Shown here: positions 32,948-41,512 of the stretch, piece by piece
Layout of the letters: the number at the start of each line of letters is the position of its first letter
How positions within the stretch are numbered: position 1 is the stretch's first letter
From: Desulfurobacteriaceae bacterium
GTDB lineage: Bacteria; Aquificota; Aquificia; Desulfurobacteriales; Desulfurobacteriaceae
NCBI GenBank assembly: GCA_027063785.1
Contig: JAMORC010000005.1
Location: forward strand, 26,050-90,049
DNA length: 64,000 bases
Direction of reading: 5' to 3'
Made by a program: the position numbers and the translations under genes
The notes under the pieces: generated by a model
What the model saw: the letters and a program-made list of their open reading frames with translations, nothing else
What the model was told of the DNA's origin: nothing
Database searches by the model: none

Positions 32948-33826
32948 GTGGAAAAGCTTATTGAGAAGGTTTCAACTCTTCTTGAAGCTCTACCTTACAT
33001 AAGGAAATTTTACGGGAAGACGGTCGTTATTAAGTACGGCGGGAATGCGATGGTTAATGAAGAGCTGAAAGAGGCTTTTGCTCAAGATGTCGTCCTGCTC
33101 AAGTACGTCGGGATAAATCCGGTTATCGTTCACGGGGGAGGACCTCAGATAGGGGAACTTTTAAAAAAACTTAACATAGAGAGTCGGTTTGTAGGGGGAA
33201 TGAGAGTAACCGACAGGGAAACGATGAACGTCGTAGAGATGGTTCTTGTTGGAAAGGTTAACAAGGAAATAGTGAAACTTATAAACTCTCACGGAGGCAA
33301 CGCCGTAGGTCTATCGGGAAAAGACGGAAACCTGATAGTGGCAGAAAAAATAGATTACAGGAAGTACTTAACTGAAGTAAAAGCTCCGGAAATAATAGAT
33401 TTGGGATTTGTAGGAAAAGTTAAGAAAGTTCAGCCTGATATTGTCATGAAGCTCCTTGAATCTAAATTTATTCCCGTAATAGCACCGGTCGGCATGGGGG
33501 AGGATATGGAAGCATACAACATCAATGCCGACCTTGTTGCGGGGGGAATAGCTGCAGCTCTTAAAGCAGAAAAACTGATAATGCTTACTGATGTTGAGGG
33601 GATAAAGGACAAAGAGGGAAAGCTGATCAAGAGCCTTGATAGGAAAGACCTTTCTGATCTTATATCTCGGGGCGTAATCAGCGGGGGGATGATTCCGAAA
33701 GTTAAGGCCTGCGAAAGAGCACTAACGGCGGGAGTTTCCAAGGCCCACATCATAGACGGCAGAGTAAAACACTCAATTCTACTCGAAATGTTTACCCAGG
33801 AAGGTATTGGAACAGAGATAATATAA
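32948..33826 (+). CDS. argB: acetylglutamate kinase
   Basis: 292 residues. IKYGGNAM and VHGGGPQI are the amino-acid kinase signatures, and the C-terminal ISGGMIPKV is the substrate site. The N-terminal helix before the kinase fold is that of hexameric, arginine-inhibited enzymes. It catalyses the second step of arginine synthesis. The start is GTG 32948 with GGAGG upstream. Confidence 0.97.
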   Translation: MEKLIEKVSTLLEALPYIRKFYGKTVVIKYGGNAMVNEELKEAFAQDVVLLKYVGINPVIVHGGGPQIGELLKKLNIESRFVGGMRVTDRETMNVVEMVLVGKVNKEIVKLINSHGGNAVGLSGKDGNLIVAEKIDYRKYLTEVKAPEIIDLGFVGKVKKVQPDIVMKLLESKFIPVIAPVGMGEDMEAYNINADLVAGGIAAALKAEKLIMLTDVEGIKDKEGKLIKSLDRKDLSDLISRGVISGGMIPKVKACERALTAGVSKAHIIDGRVKHSILLEMFTQEGIGTEII

Positions 33827-33877
33827 GGATTATGTAATATTTAGCCGAGTTAATTATTTATGCACTTTAACAGTCTT

Positions 33878-33886
33878 TGATATAAT
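33878..33886 (+). promoter_or_regulatory. extended -10 promoter of cydABX
   Basis: TGATATAAT is a perfect extended -10 (TGnTATAAT); no -35 match is seen, as allowed for extended -10 promoters. The leader would run from about 33893 to the Shine-Dalgarno GGGAGGTG at 33931-33938. The rest of the 117-base gap after argB is AT-rich with no terminator hairpin visible. Confidence 0.6.
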
Positions 33887-33943
33887 CTGTAACTAGTAAG
33901 GTGAACGCAAAACAAGGAATAAACCTTTCAGGGAGGTGCCGCA

Positions 33944-35353
33944 ATGACAGTAGATCCCTTCGTACTGCTGGTCTCGCGACTACAGTTCGCGATGACAGCC
34001 TTTTTCCACTTCGTCTTTGTCCCGCTTACCCTCGGACTCTCAACGCTATCCGCAATTATGCTCACCCTCCACTACGCCACCGGTAAAGAGATTTACCGGG
34101 ACATGGCAAAGTTCTGGGCAAAGCTCTTTGCCATTAACTTTGCCCTCGGAGTTGCTACGGGTCTGGTTCACGAGTTTGAGTTCGGTATGAACTGGTCTGT
34201 CTATTCAAGGTTTATGGGCGATATCTTCGGAGCGCCGCTTGCTATTGAAGCTCTTCTGGCCTTCTTTATGGAATCAACTTTCATGGGAGTATTCCTTTTT
34301 GGTTGGGACAGAGTTCCGAAATCTGTTCATCTTCTTGCAGCATGGCTTTCATCCATCGGTTCGAACCTTTCGGCTCTCTGGATCTTGATTGCTAATGGAT
34401 GGATGCAGCACCCGGTTGGAGCAAAAGTTGAAATGGCAGTGGCCGGTAAAAGAGCAGTTTTGGCTGACTGGTGGGCAGTTGTATTTAATCCTGTTGCAGA
34501 TGTTAAGTTCTGGCATACTACAACTGCTGGAATGATTCTGTCTGCGATTTTCGTCCTTTCGATAAGTGCTTATCACCTGCTCAAGAAACAGCACGTTGAG
34601 TTCTTTAAAAAGTCTGCTTACATTGCACTTATATTTGGACTTATAGCCTCTGTTGGTGAGGTTGTAATCGGAGATATTCACGCTCATGAGGTGGCAAAAA
34701 CACAGCCCACTAAGCTTGCTGCGATGGAAGCTCTTTGGGAGAGTAAGTCTAACGCCAATATACTTCTTGCGGTTTGGGCAGATCAAGAAGCCCAGAAGAA
34801 CATTGTGGAAATTCCCCTTCCCATTCCGGGACTTCTCAGTCTCCTTGCCGCTCATGACTTTAACGCCAAAATACCCGGTGCTAAGGAACTTCAGGAAAAA
34901 TTCCAGGCTCAGTTTGGAGACGGGAATTACATTCCGCCCGTTAACTTCATGTTCTGGGCATTCCACATAATGGTTTATCTTGGATTCTTCTTTGTGGTCC
35001 TTTTCATCTGGGGACTTGCAAAATACAAGGATCTTGAAAATGCGACCACCTTCCTCAAAGTTGCGCTTTACTCTCTGCCTCTTCCTTACATAGCCTGCTG
35101 GCTCGGATGGGCAGTTGCTGAGGTTGGAAGACAGCCCTGGATAGTCTATCCACCTGTAGATGACTACGGAAAAATCTTAATGCCCGAACTCGGCCTTAAA
35201 ACGGCCCAAGCCGTTTCACCGCTTACAAGCATTGAGGTAATCATCACTTACGTTCTCTTCGCCCTTACCTTCACCGGACTTGCAATCGCAGACTTCTACC
35301 TGCTTGCCAAGTTCGCGACAAAAGGTCCAGAGAAAGAAGCAGAACTCTACTAA
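33944..35353 (+). CDS. cydA: cytochrome bd-type quinol oxidase subunit I
   Basis: 469 residues, about nine transmembrane segments. The N-terminal RLQFAMTAFFHFVFVPLTLG region holds a haem ligand His and EVGRQPWIVY is the CydA signature. The quinol-binding loop is of the short form. It reduces O2 with menaquinol in the membrane; in a mainly anaerobic chemolithotroph it likely detoxifies or uses microaerobic oxygen (inference). It is first of cydA-cydB-cydX. Confidence 0.97.
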   Translation: MTVDPFVLLVSRLQFAMTAFFHFVFVPLTLGLSTLSAIMLTLHYATGKEIYRDMAKFWAKLFAINFALGVATGLVHEFEFGMNWSVYSRFMGDIFGAPLAIEALLAFFMESTFMGVFLFGWDRVPKSVHLLAAWLSSIGSNLSALWILIANGWMQHPVGAKVEMAVAGKRAVLADWWAVVFNPVADVKFWHTTTAGMILSAIFVLSISAYHLLKKQHVEFFKKSAYIALIFGLIASVGEVVIGDIHAHEVAKTQPTKLAAMEALWESKSNANILLAVWADQEAQKNIVEIPLPIPGLLSLLAAHDFNAKIPGAKELQEKFQAQFGDGNYIPPVNFMFWAFHIMVYLGFFFVVLFIWGLAKYKDLENATTFLKVALYSLPLPYIACWLGWAVAEVGRQPWIVYPPVDDYGKILMPELGLKTAQAVSPLTSIEVIITYVLFALTFTGLAIADFYLLAKFATKGPEKEAELY

Positions 35354-35368
35354 AGGAGGAGGTGGGTT

Positions 35369-36571
35369 ATGCATTTTGACCTGCAAACTATTTGGGCAAT
35401 CTTGATTGCCATACTGCTTACCGGATACATACTCACAGACGGATTTGACCTTGGAGTGGGGATTCTCCACCCCTTTGTAGCAAAGACAGACATTGAGAGA
35501 AGGGTAAACATCAACGCAATAGGTCCAGTTTGGGACGGAAACGAGGTTTGGTTCATCACTGCAGGCGGTGCAGCTTTTGCCGCCTTCCCGGAAGTTTACG
35601 CAGCCTTGTTCAGCTCTCTCTACATAGCTCTCTTCGTTGTTCTGCTTGCCTTAATCTACAGGGCGGTATCCTTTGAGTTCAGGAGTAAAGAGGAAAGTGA
35701 AGGATGGAGGAAATTCTGGGACCAGAGCATCTTCTGGTCTTCCTTTATCACAGCCCTCCTAATCGGTGTAGCCCTCGGAAACATATTCGCAGGCCTTCCG
35801 ATCGTTAATTCTGCAATTAAAGGAGAGCCTCTTCTTGGCTTTGTCTATGCCGAAAAGTTCCCAATTAGTTTCATCAACCTGATTAACCCATTTACTTCCC
35901 ACGGGCTTTTCGGAATTCTCGTTGGAATTGCAACGGTTCTCTTCATCGTAATGCACGGTGTTTCATGGCTTCTGTGGAAAACGGAAGGAAGTATTGCCGA
36001 AAGGGCAAGAAATATTGGTCTTAAAGTTTGGCTTCCTTTTGTTGTTATGTATGTTGTGTGTACGGGCTTTGCTTATACAGTTTCTTTTAAGGCAGGGGAT
36101 CTTGAGCTTGTAAAAAGGACACTTCAACTTCCACCTGATATGTTCCAGCAAATTGCAAGTATGATTGATAATAACGGCGTTCTGCACCACGCTCTCTTTA
36201 GATTTCCTGTAATTGAACTAATATTCATAGTTCTTGCAGCTCTCTGTTCTGTAGGATGGCTCTTTGCAGTTAAGGCGGCAAACGGAGCAAAAGCATTCCT
36301 CTTCTCGGTTCTTACCTTCCTATTTGCTGCCTTTGCAGTTACGTTTGGGGTCTATCCCTTTGCAGTTCCTTCAAGCATTGCCCTTGAACATTCAATCACC
36401 ATCTACAACGGGGCTTCAAGTCAGCTTACACTAACAGTTATGCTCGTTGCTGCACTAATCTTTACACCGATCGTAATTGCTTACCAGGCTTGGGTTTACA
36501 AGATGTTCCTCTTCAAGATCTCTCCTGAATCTATCAGGAAGGAACTTGAAGAAGCCAAAGAACAGTACTAA
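35369..36571 (+). CDS. cydB: cytochrome bd-type quinol oxidase subunit II
   Basis: 400 residues with about eight or nine transmembrane segments. The N-terminal GYILTDGFDLGVGIL and WDGNEVWFITAGGAAFAAFP segments are CydB signatures. It lies 15 bases after cydA with a strong AAAGGAGGAGG Shine-Dalgarno sequence. Confidence 0.97.
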   Translation: MHFDLQTIWAILIAILLTGYILTDGFDLGVGILHPFVAKTDIERRVNINAIGPVWDGNEVWFITAGGAAFAAFPEVYAALFSSLYIALFVVLLALIYRAVSFEFRSKEESEGWRKFWDQSIFWSSFITALLIGVALGNIFAGLPIVNSAIKGEPLLGFVYAEKFPISFINLINPFTSHGLFGILVGIATVLFIVMHGVSWLLWKTEGSIAERARNIGLKVWLPFVVMYVVCTGFAYTVSFKAGDLELVKRTLQLPPDMFQQIASMIDNNGVLHHALFRFPVIELIFIVLAALCSVGWLFAVKAANGAKAFLFSVLTFLFAAFAVTFGVYPFAVPSSIALEHSITIYNGASSQLTLTVMLVAALIFTPIVIAYQAWVYKMFLFKISPESIRKELEEAKEQY

Positions 36572-36585
36572 AGGAGGTAAAGAAA

Positions 36586-36678
36586 ATGTGGCTAATAATA
36601 GCCTTTATCTGGTGGGTAGGTGTGGCCTGGTTAACCTATACTCTTGCAAAGTCTAAGTTTGAGGGAGAAGGGGTGTAA
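36586..36678 (+). CDS. cydX: CydX-like small subunit of cytochrome bd
   Basis: 30 residues, too short for standard gene callers. It starts MWLIIAFIWWVGVAWL, one transmembrane helix with the MW start shared with E. coli CydX, then a short charged tail. AAGGAGGT lies ten bases before the ATG. Position right after cydB supports the assignment; CydX stabilises the haem groups of the oxidase. Confidence 0.85.
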   Translation: MWLIIAFIWWVGVAWLTYTLAKSKFEGEGV

Positions 36679-36694
36679 TTCCCCTTCTCTTTTT
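36665..36694 (+). terminator. intrinsic terminator overlapping the cydX stop codon
   Basis: Arms GAGAAGGGG (36665-36673) and CCCCTTCTC (36681-36689) form a perfect 9-bp stem around a 7-base loop that contains the cydX stop, followed directly by TTTTT. It is the clearest intrinsic terminator in the window. Confidence 0.9.
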
Positions 36695-36705
36695 GAGGAT
36701 AAGCT

Positions 36706-37119
36706 ATGTCTGCAATAATCGGGCTGAAAGAAGGATTTATAAAAGGTAGAAAGGAGCTTTTGGAGAAGGCCGAGGAGCTTTACAGGAGCGGAAAGGATTG
36801 GGCAGAGGTTGAAGCTTTTGTGAAAAAGGAGCTTAGAGGAGAGCTGAGTTTTTTAAAACCCAACCTGTTTACTTACTTCCTGGTTATATGCGCTCCTCTT
36901 CTTCTCCCCCTTCTTTATATGTGGAAAGTTCTTTTTGAACCCGGAACAACGGCCCATTTCTTGAGCAGGCTGGCTTTTATCATCTGCGCAATGCTGGCCT
37001 TAAAAGGAATAGTCGGCCACTACGTTGTAGTTTTCTTGAACAGGGACAGGTTTGAGGCAGAACTCAAAGCTCTAAAAGCACTTATCGAAGGAGGGAAGGA
37101 TGGAAAACAGCCCTATTAA
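36706..37119 (+). CDS. membrane protein of unknown function downstream of cydABX
   Basis: 137 residues. A charged helical N-terminus (about 1-45) precedes two transmembrane segments (about 52-72 and 84-108) and a charged C-terminal helix. No family recognised. GAGG sits seven bases before the ATG. It lies just past the cydX terminator, so it may depend on read-through or on its own weak promoter. Confidence 0.7.
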   Translation: MSAIIGLKEGFIKGRKELLEKAEELYRSGKDWAEVEAFVKKELRGELSFLKPNLFTYFLVICAPLLLPLLYMWKVLFEPGTTAHFLSRLAFIICAMLALKGIVGHYVVVFLNRDRFEAELKALKALIEGGKDGKQPY

Positions 37120-37204
37120 AAAATTGCTCTTTTTCGGAGTTTTCGGTATATACATCTTCATAGTTCTGGTAACTTCCTTTGTTATCGTAACGACTAAATT
37201 CTAA
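37100..37204 (+). CDS. 34-residue single-pass membrane protein
   Basis: A short frame starting MENSPIKKLLFFGVFGIYIF with one transmembrane helix covering about residues 8-30. AGGAGGGAAGG is directly upstream of the ATG and the frame overlaps the end of the preceding membrane-protein gene by 20 bases, a translational-coupling pattern. No family is recognised. It could be a small membrane subunit or accessory protein of the neighbouring gene product. Its stop overlaps the rqcH stop by four bases tail to tail. Confidence 0.6.
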   Translation: MENSPIKKLLFFGVFGIYIFIVLVTSFVIVTTKF

Positions 37205-38832
37205 TTCCGGGGCGCTTTTCGGCGCCCTTTCTCCATAACCTCTTTGAACATTTGCGGAGATACGTAAATGGTTTTTTCTTTTTTATAGATCACGAGTCCT
37301 GCAGGTGTTCCAGAAGGCTTTCTGAGATTCTTTGCTTCCGTGTAATCGACAGGTACTTTGCCGGACTCCCTTGCCTTGCTGAAATAAGCTGCAGCTGAGG
37401 CTGCCGTCAGTATGTCCTCTTCCGAGGCCTTTTCCCCTTTTTTAAGGCGTAGGAGAACGTGTGATCCGGGGATTTCTTTTGCGTGGAACCAGATATCCCA
37501 AGGATTTGCAAGCTTAAGGGAGACAAGTTCGTTACCCCTTGAATTTTTCCCGATTATCAACTTTTTTCCCGAAGGAAGGGTAACCGTAAAGAACGGGAAG
37601 TCCTTTTCAGTATGTTTTGTGCTTTTTTCTTTCGAAACGGGAGGTAAAAGTTCCTCTAAGGCTTTTCCGCTTATGGCAGCTTCAATAAGAGTTTCTACCT
37701 GTTCTATCTCTTCTTCCAATTTTCCTTTGAGTTCTTCAACTTTTTCAGCCTTTCTTTTTAGCTTCTTGTATGCTTTGAAATACTTTTCTGCGTTCTCTTT
37801 TGGGGAAATGGACGGATCTATCGGGATTTCCTCTTCTTTCCCCGTGTAGTAGTTGTAGAGCCGTACGGCTTTAGCTCCCGGCTTGACGGCAGAAAGGTTA
37901 TATTTAAGAAGTTCGCCCCTCATTCTTTCTATTTCCGCCTGCTTTTCAAGTTCCTCTTTTGAGGCAAGTTTTTTGAGCTTTAATTTTAAAGTCTCTAAGC
38001 GATTTCTAAGCTTTAATAGCGCTTTGCGTTTAAGCTCTTCTTTTTCTTCCTTCTCCACCTTTTCTTCGTAGAAAGTCCTCCAGCAGTTACTGAATGGTAA
38101 GTTTCCATTGAATTTCCTTGCATTAAGGTTTGAGAGCGATTGGTAAGGAAAAGTTGTCATATAAGTTGGTTTTTCTTCTTTATAATAAAGAAAGGCAGAA
38201 GACGATTCGGTGTGTTTTTTCAGGAAGATCTCATATGCTTTTTTAAGGCTTCCGGTTTCTCTATAAATCGCGGCAATTTCCTTTGAATTTAAAGGAGACA
38301 GCCCCTTTACGAACTTGTACAGCTTCTTTTCTATTCCTTCCGGGGATACCTGTCCGAACTTAAGCTCCTCAAATTCCTTTCTCTCTTCGGGCGGAAATTT
38401 ATAAGGTTCACCCAGCTCAATAGGCCGTGTTGAGCTTATAACCTGTCTGAGCAGGAATTTTACCTTTCTGTTTTCATCGAGGTAGATGAGGTTTGCGTGC
38501 TTTCCCGTTAACTCTGCAATTAGAGAACTTTCATCTTTTTTTCCGGAATAGTCAACACTGACCAGCCTTATTTCGAGTACTCTATCCTTTACCGGTAGGG
38601 TTGCTTCTTTTACGAAGCTTCCCGCAAGTTTTGAAAGCCTGTAAAGCGGTTTTTCTGTGATTGGAGTGTTTGACAGGAAAGCTGCGTTGGGTACGCCGAA
38701 GTAGAAATTCAGGAAAAACTTACCAAAATCAAGCGTAACTTTTTTTCCTTCTGAGTATATGCTTTTGATCCTTTTCCCTTTAAGTGCGGAGTTAATCTCT
38801 TTTGAGAGTTTTTCTAAAAAGAGGTAGTCCAT
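37201..38832 (-). CDS. rqcH: Rqc2 homologue RqcH (NFACT family)
   Basis: 543 residues. NFACT-N (about 1-220, with the DR pair in VKDRVLEIRLV), a coiled-coil middle (about 265-400) and the C-terminal NFACT-R domain (about 430-530, WFHAKEIPGSHVLLR and the YTEAKNLRKPSGTPAGLV segment). RqcH binds stalled 50S subunits and adds C-terminal alanine tails for degradation. ATG 38832 forms a TAATG overlap with the upstream gene. Confidence 0.93.
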   Translation of the reverse strand: MDYLFLEKLSKEINSALKGKRIKSIYSEGKKVTLDFGKFFLNFYFGVPNAAFLSNTPITEKPLYRLSKLAGSFVKEATLPVKDRVLEIRLVSVDYSGKKDESSLIAELTGKHANLIYLDENRKVKFLLRQVISSTRPIELGEPYKFPPEERKEFEELKFGQVSPEGIEKKLYKFVKGLSPLNSKEIAAIYRETGSLKKAYEIFLKKHTESSSAFLYYKEEKPTYMTTFPYQSLSNLNARKFNGNLPFSNCWRTFYEEKVEKEEKEELKRKALLKLRNRLETLKLKLKKLASKEELEKQAEIERMRGELLKYNLSAVKPGAKAVRLYNYYTGKEEEIPIDPSISPKENAEKYFKAYKKLKRKAEKVEELKGKLEEEIEQVETLIEAAISGKALEELLPPVSKEKSTKHTEKDFPFFTVTLPSGKKLIIGKNSRGNELVSLKLANPWDIWFHAKEIPGSHVLLRLKKGEKASEEDILTAASAAAYFSKARESGKVPVDYTEAKNLRKPSGTPAGLVIYKKEKTIYVSPQMFKEVMEKGRRKAPRN

Positions 38833-40256
38833 TAAGCTCCTGCCTCTTTACAGGTGGTGTAGGAAGTTCTAAAGAATGCTGCATTAGCGCTTACAAATCT
38901 TGCAGCGGTTCCTGTGAACTCGTTGGAGAGTTTTACGAAAGGTTTTCTGAGGTTGTCAGGACTTGGGGTTTTCTCGAGAATTTCTCTGTCAATTCCGACC
39001 TTTTGGCAGGCCTTTTCAAATTCCGCCTCCGCCGCTTTCCTTGCTTCAAAAAGCTTCATTAGTACCCTGCTTTTTACATTTACTTCGCTGTCTCCTGATG
39101 TTTCAATTGATATGAAAATACTTTCGGGGTAATCGGATAGGACTTTTGATTGTGCACCGTCGCTCTGAGTTGATGGCATGCAGCCGAAGGGTTTAACGGA
39201 GACAACCATGTGGGAATTCCGCTTCTTTATGGCGTAAACGTGCTTGGCTACTTCAAGGTGGCCTTCTCCGCCTACGACGAAGTAGTCAAAATAGGGTTTT
39301 GCAAGTTCTGCCAATAGCTTTTGAGAGGGAAGTTCTTTAGGCCGAAAGGAAAAGACGCTTCGAAAGAGGTCGTAAAGGCTTCTAAAGGTAAAAGCCATTG
39401 CTTTCACGGCCAAGAACTTCTTAACCCTGCTTTTCGTAATTCCCTTTACCTTTATCTCCTGTTTCAGCTTCTCGGCTTCTATAAACAGCTGATAATCTAT
39501 CCACCCGGCTACCGGCTCGGGCCTGACTTCCGCTCCTTCTTCCTCCAGCCATGAGTGAATGTGGTAGTTCCCGTCGCTTTCCGTCGTGTGTGCCCAGAAC
39601 TCGCCTATGACGCTTACAACGGGTTTTACCCTCAAGTAGTCGAAGTCGAGCTTCTCTAAGTCTTTTCGCAAGCCTTTCAAGGCTTTCAGTATATCCTTAA
39701 CCTTTCCGCCCTGCTTAAAAACTACATAAAGCTTATCTGCCCAGGACTTTATTACCTTGTTAACCGACCCCTTCTCTGTTTCGTAAGGTCTTAGCCTGTA
39801 GCCCAGGTCTCGGACGATGTCGGCGCACCAGACGGCCTTTACCAGCCTCCAGATAAACGGCGGTGTAATTTCTAAAGCTCCTTCCGAAGAGAACTCGCTC
39901 TGGTTAAGTAGTGCTATTTCAAATCCTTTAAATCCTGCATTTTTCAGAGCAAGGCAGTACTCACTTTCATACATTCCGAATCTGCACGGTCCGCAGGCTC
40001 CTACTGTTACAAACAGGTATTTTTCCTCAACGTTTATTCCTTTTTCTGCTTCTTTTCTGAGAAACTTAATGAGGTTTCCGACAGTGTAGTAAGTGGGATT
40101 GCACATTCCCCTGTTGCAGAGTTCCCTCCCGATTCTTAGCGATTCGTTGTCGGGAACGGGAAGGAACTCCGCTCTGTAGCCGAGGCTTTCGACTGCACCT
40201 TTTATGAAGAGTTCGTGTAGTGGTGTTAAACCGCCGAATAGGATGGTTTTATTCAC
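38832..40256 (-). CDS. HgdB/DUF2229-like iron-sulfur protein (acyl-CoA dehydratase activase-related)
   Basis: 474 residues. It matches the C-terminal half of large activase-related proteins: [33 protein letters not shown] and [14 protein letters not shown] carry conserved cysteines for a 4Fe-4S cluster. The activase (ASKHA ATPase) domain that usually precedes this part is absent here, so a partner must be encoded elsewhere. Substrate unknown; these proteins may serve difficult two-electron reductions. The start is GTG 40256, overlapping hfq by eight bases. Confidence 0.75.
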   Translation of the reverse strand: MNKTILFGGLTPLHELFIKGAVESLGYRAEFLPVPDNESLRIGRELCNRGMCNPTYYTVGNLIKFLRKEAEKGINVEEKYLFVTVGACGPCRFGMYESEYCLALKNAGFKGFEIALLNQSEFSSEGALEITPPFIWRLVKAVWCADIVRDLGYRLRPYETEKGSVNKVIKSWADKLYVVFKQGGKVKDILKALKGLRKDLEKLDFDYLRVKPVVSVIGEFWAHTTESDGNYHIHSWLEEEGAEVRPEPVAGWIDYQLFIEAEKLKQEIKVKGITKSRVKKFLAVKAMAFTFRSLYDLFRSVFSFRPKELPSQKLLAELAKPYFDYFVVGGEGHLEVAKHVYAIKKRNSHMVVSVKPFGCMPSTQSDGAQSKVLSDYPESIFISIETSGDSEVNVKSRVLMKLFEARKAAEAEFEKACQKVGIDREILEKTPSPDNLRKPFVKLSNEFTGTAARFVSANAAFFRTSYTTCKEAGA

Positions 40257-40488
40257 CGTCGGTTTCTCCTTTCTCTGCAGGGAAGAGGTTCTTTATCGGT
40301 CTTGAGGGGACTATTGTGGCTATGGAGTGTTTGTATATAAGTTGTTGAGTTCCTCCGTTTTCGAGCAGTATTGTGAACTGGTCGAAAAAGGTAATGACTC
40401 CCTGAAGCCTCGTTCCCTTTGCCAGGAATATGCTTACCGGAACTTTCTCTTTCCTCAGTCTGTTAAGGTAAGCGTCTTGAAGGTTCAT
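40249..40488 (-). CDS. hfq: RNA chaperone Hfq
   Basis: 79 residues. Sm1 motif [18 protein letters not shown] and Sm2 motif [12 protein letters not shown] are intact. It mediates small RNA-mRNA pairing. It lies 42 bases after miaA, a gene pair conserved in many bacteria. GGAGG lies four bases before the ATG. Confidence 0.97.
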   Translation of the reverse strand: MNLQDAYLNRLRKEKVPVSIFLAKGTRLQGVITFFDQFTILLENGGTQQLIYKHSIATIVPSRPIKNLFPAEKGETDGE

Positions 40489-40530
40489 GTTTCCTCCCTT
40501 TTCTCCCTGATTTATCGTTATTTAAATATA

Positions 40531-41472
40531 TTAGCGTTCGGACGAAAAGTCCTCGATGTCCTTCTTTATCATCTGGATTAATTCCTCTTCGGGAACTTCG
40601 GAAAGGTTGATCCATTTAAAGCCCTGTTCTTTCCTAAACCAAGTAAACTGCCTTTTGGCGAACTCTTTTGTTCTTCTCTTGAGGAGTTTTGCAGCTTCCT
40701 CGAGGCTTACCCTTCCCTTAAGGTATGGAATCATTTCCTTGTATCCGAGAGCTTGAAGGGCGGTTGTGTTTTTTCCGAAGGAAAGAAGCCATTCCGTTTC
40801 CCTGATAAGTCCTCTCTTTATCTGGGAGTCCACCCTGTCCTCTATTCTCCTGTAAAGCTCAGGTCTGTTGCGATAAAGGAAGTATCCGAGGAAATCGTAT
40901 CGAGGGCTTTCGGGAAAGCCGAAAGCCGTTATGGGTTTTCCTGTAAGTCTATAAACCTCCAAAGCCCTTATAAGTCTTTTTCTGTCCGTTTCCCCGACTT
41001 TTCGGGCATATTCTGGAGATATCTTTTCGACTTCCCTGAAAAGTTCTTCATCGGAGAGCTTCGAAAGCTCTTCCCTCAACGTTTCATCTGCCGGAGGGGT
41101 TTGCGGTAATCCGTAGAGGAGGGCTTTTATGTAAAACCCTGTTCCGCCTACAACAATTGGAAATTTTTTCCTTTCCTTAATCTTCTTTATAGCCTTTTCC
41201 GCTTCTCTTACAAAGTCTGCAACCGAAAACTTTTGATTCGGTTCTACTATGTCAATGAGGTAGTGGGGTATTTCCTTCCTGATGTCCTTTGAAACTTTGT
41301 CTGTTCCGATGTCAAGCCCCTTATATACCTGCATTGAGTCGGCCGAGATTATTTCTCCTCCGATTTCTCGGGCCAGTTTTATTGAAAAATCTGTTTTCCC
41401 GGTTGCCGTGGGACCGGTAATTACGATTAAGGGAAAATCTTTAGTTCTGGATGTCCTTGAAGGATTCTTCAA
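40531..41472 (-). CDS. miaA: tRNA dimethylallyltransferase MiaA
   Basis: 313 residues. P-loop ITGPTATGKTDFSI and DSMQVYKGLDIGTDK are MiaA signatures. It isopentenylates A37 of UNN-reading tRNAs, using DMAPP from the MEP pathway. TTG 41472 is favoured as start because AGGAG lies six bases upstream; no ATG lies near. Confidence 0.95.
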   Translation of the reverse strand: MKNPSRTSRTKDFPLIVITGPTATGKTDFSIKLAREIGGEIISADSMQVYKGLDIGTDKVSKDIRKEIPHYLIDIVEPNQKFSVADFVREAEKAIKKIKERKKFPIVVGGTGFYIKALLYGLPQTPPADETLREELSKLSDEELFREVEKISPEYARKVGETDRKRLIRALEVYRLTGKPITAFGFPESPRYDFLGYFLYRNRPELYRRIEDRVDSQIKRGLIRETEWLLSFGKNTTALQALGYKEMIPYLKGRVSLEEAAKLLKRRTKEFAKRQFTWFRKEQGFKWINLSEVPEEELIQMIKKDIEDFSSER

Positions 41473-41494
41473 TTTTCGCTCCTGCCTTAAGCGG

Positions 41495-41512
41495 AAACCG
41501 GGGGTCCGGTTT
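41495..41512 (-). repeat. GC-rich inverted repeat between gltX and miaA
   Basis: AAACCGG and CCGGTTT flank a 4-base loop directly at the gltX stop codon. No long T run follows, so it may be an attenuator, mRNA-stabilising hairpin or weak terminator. Confidence 0.55.
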
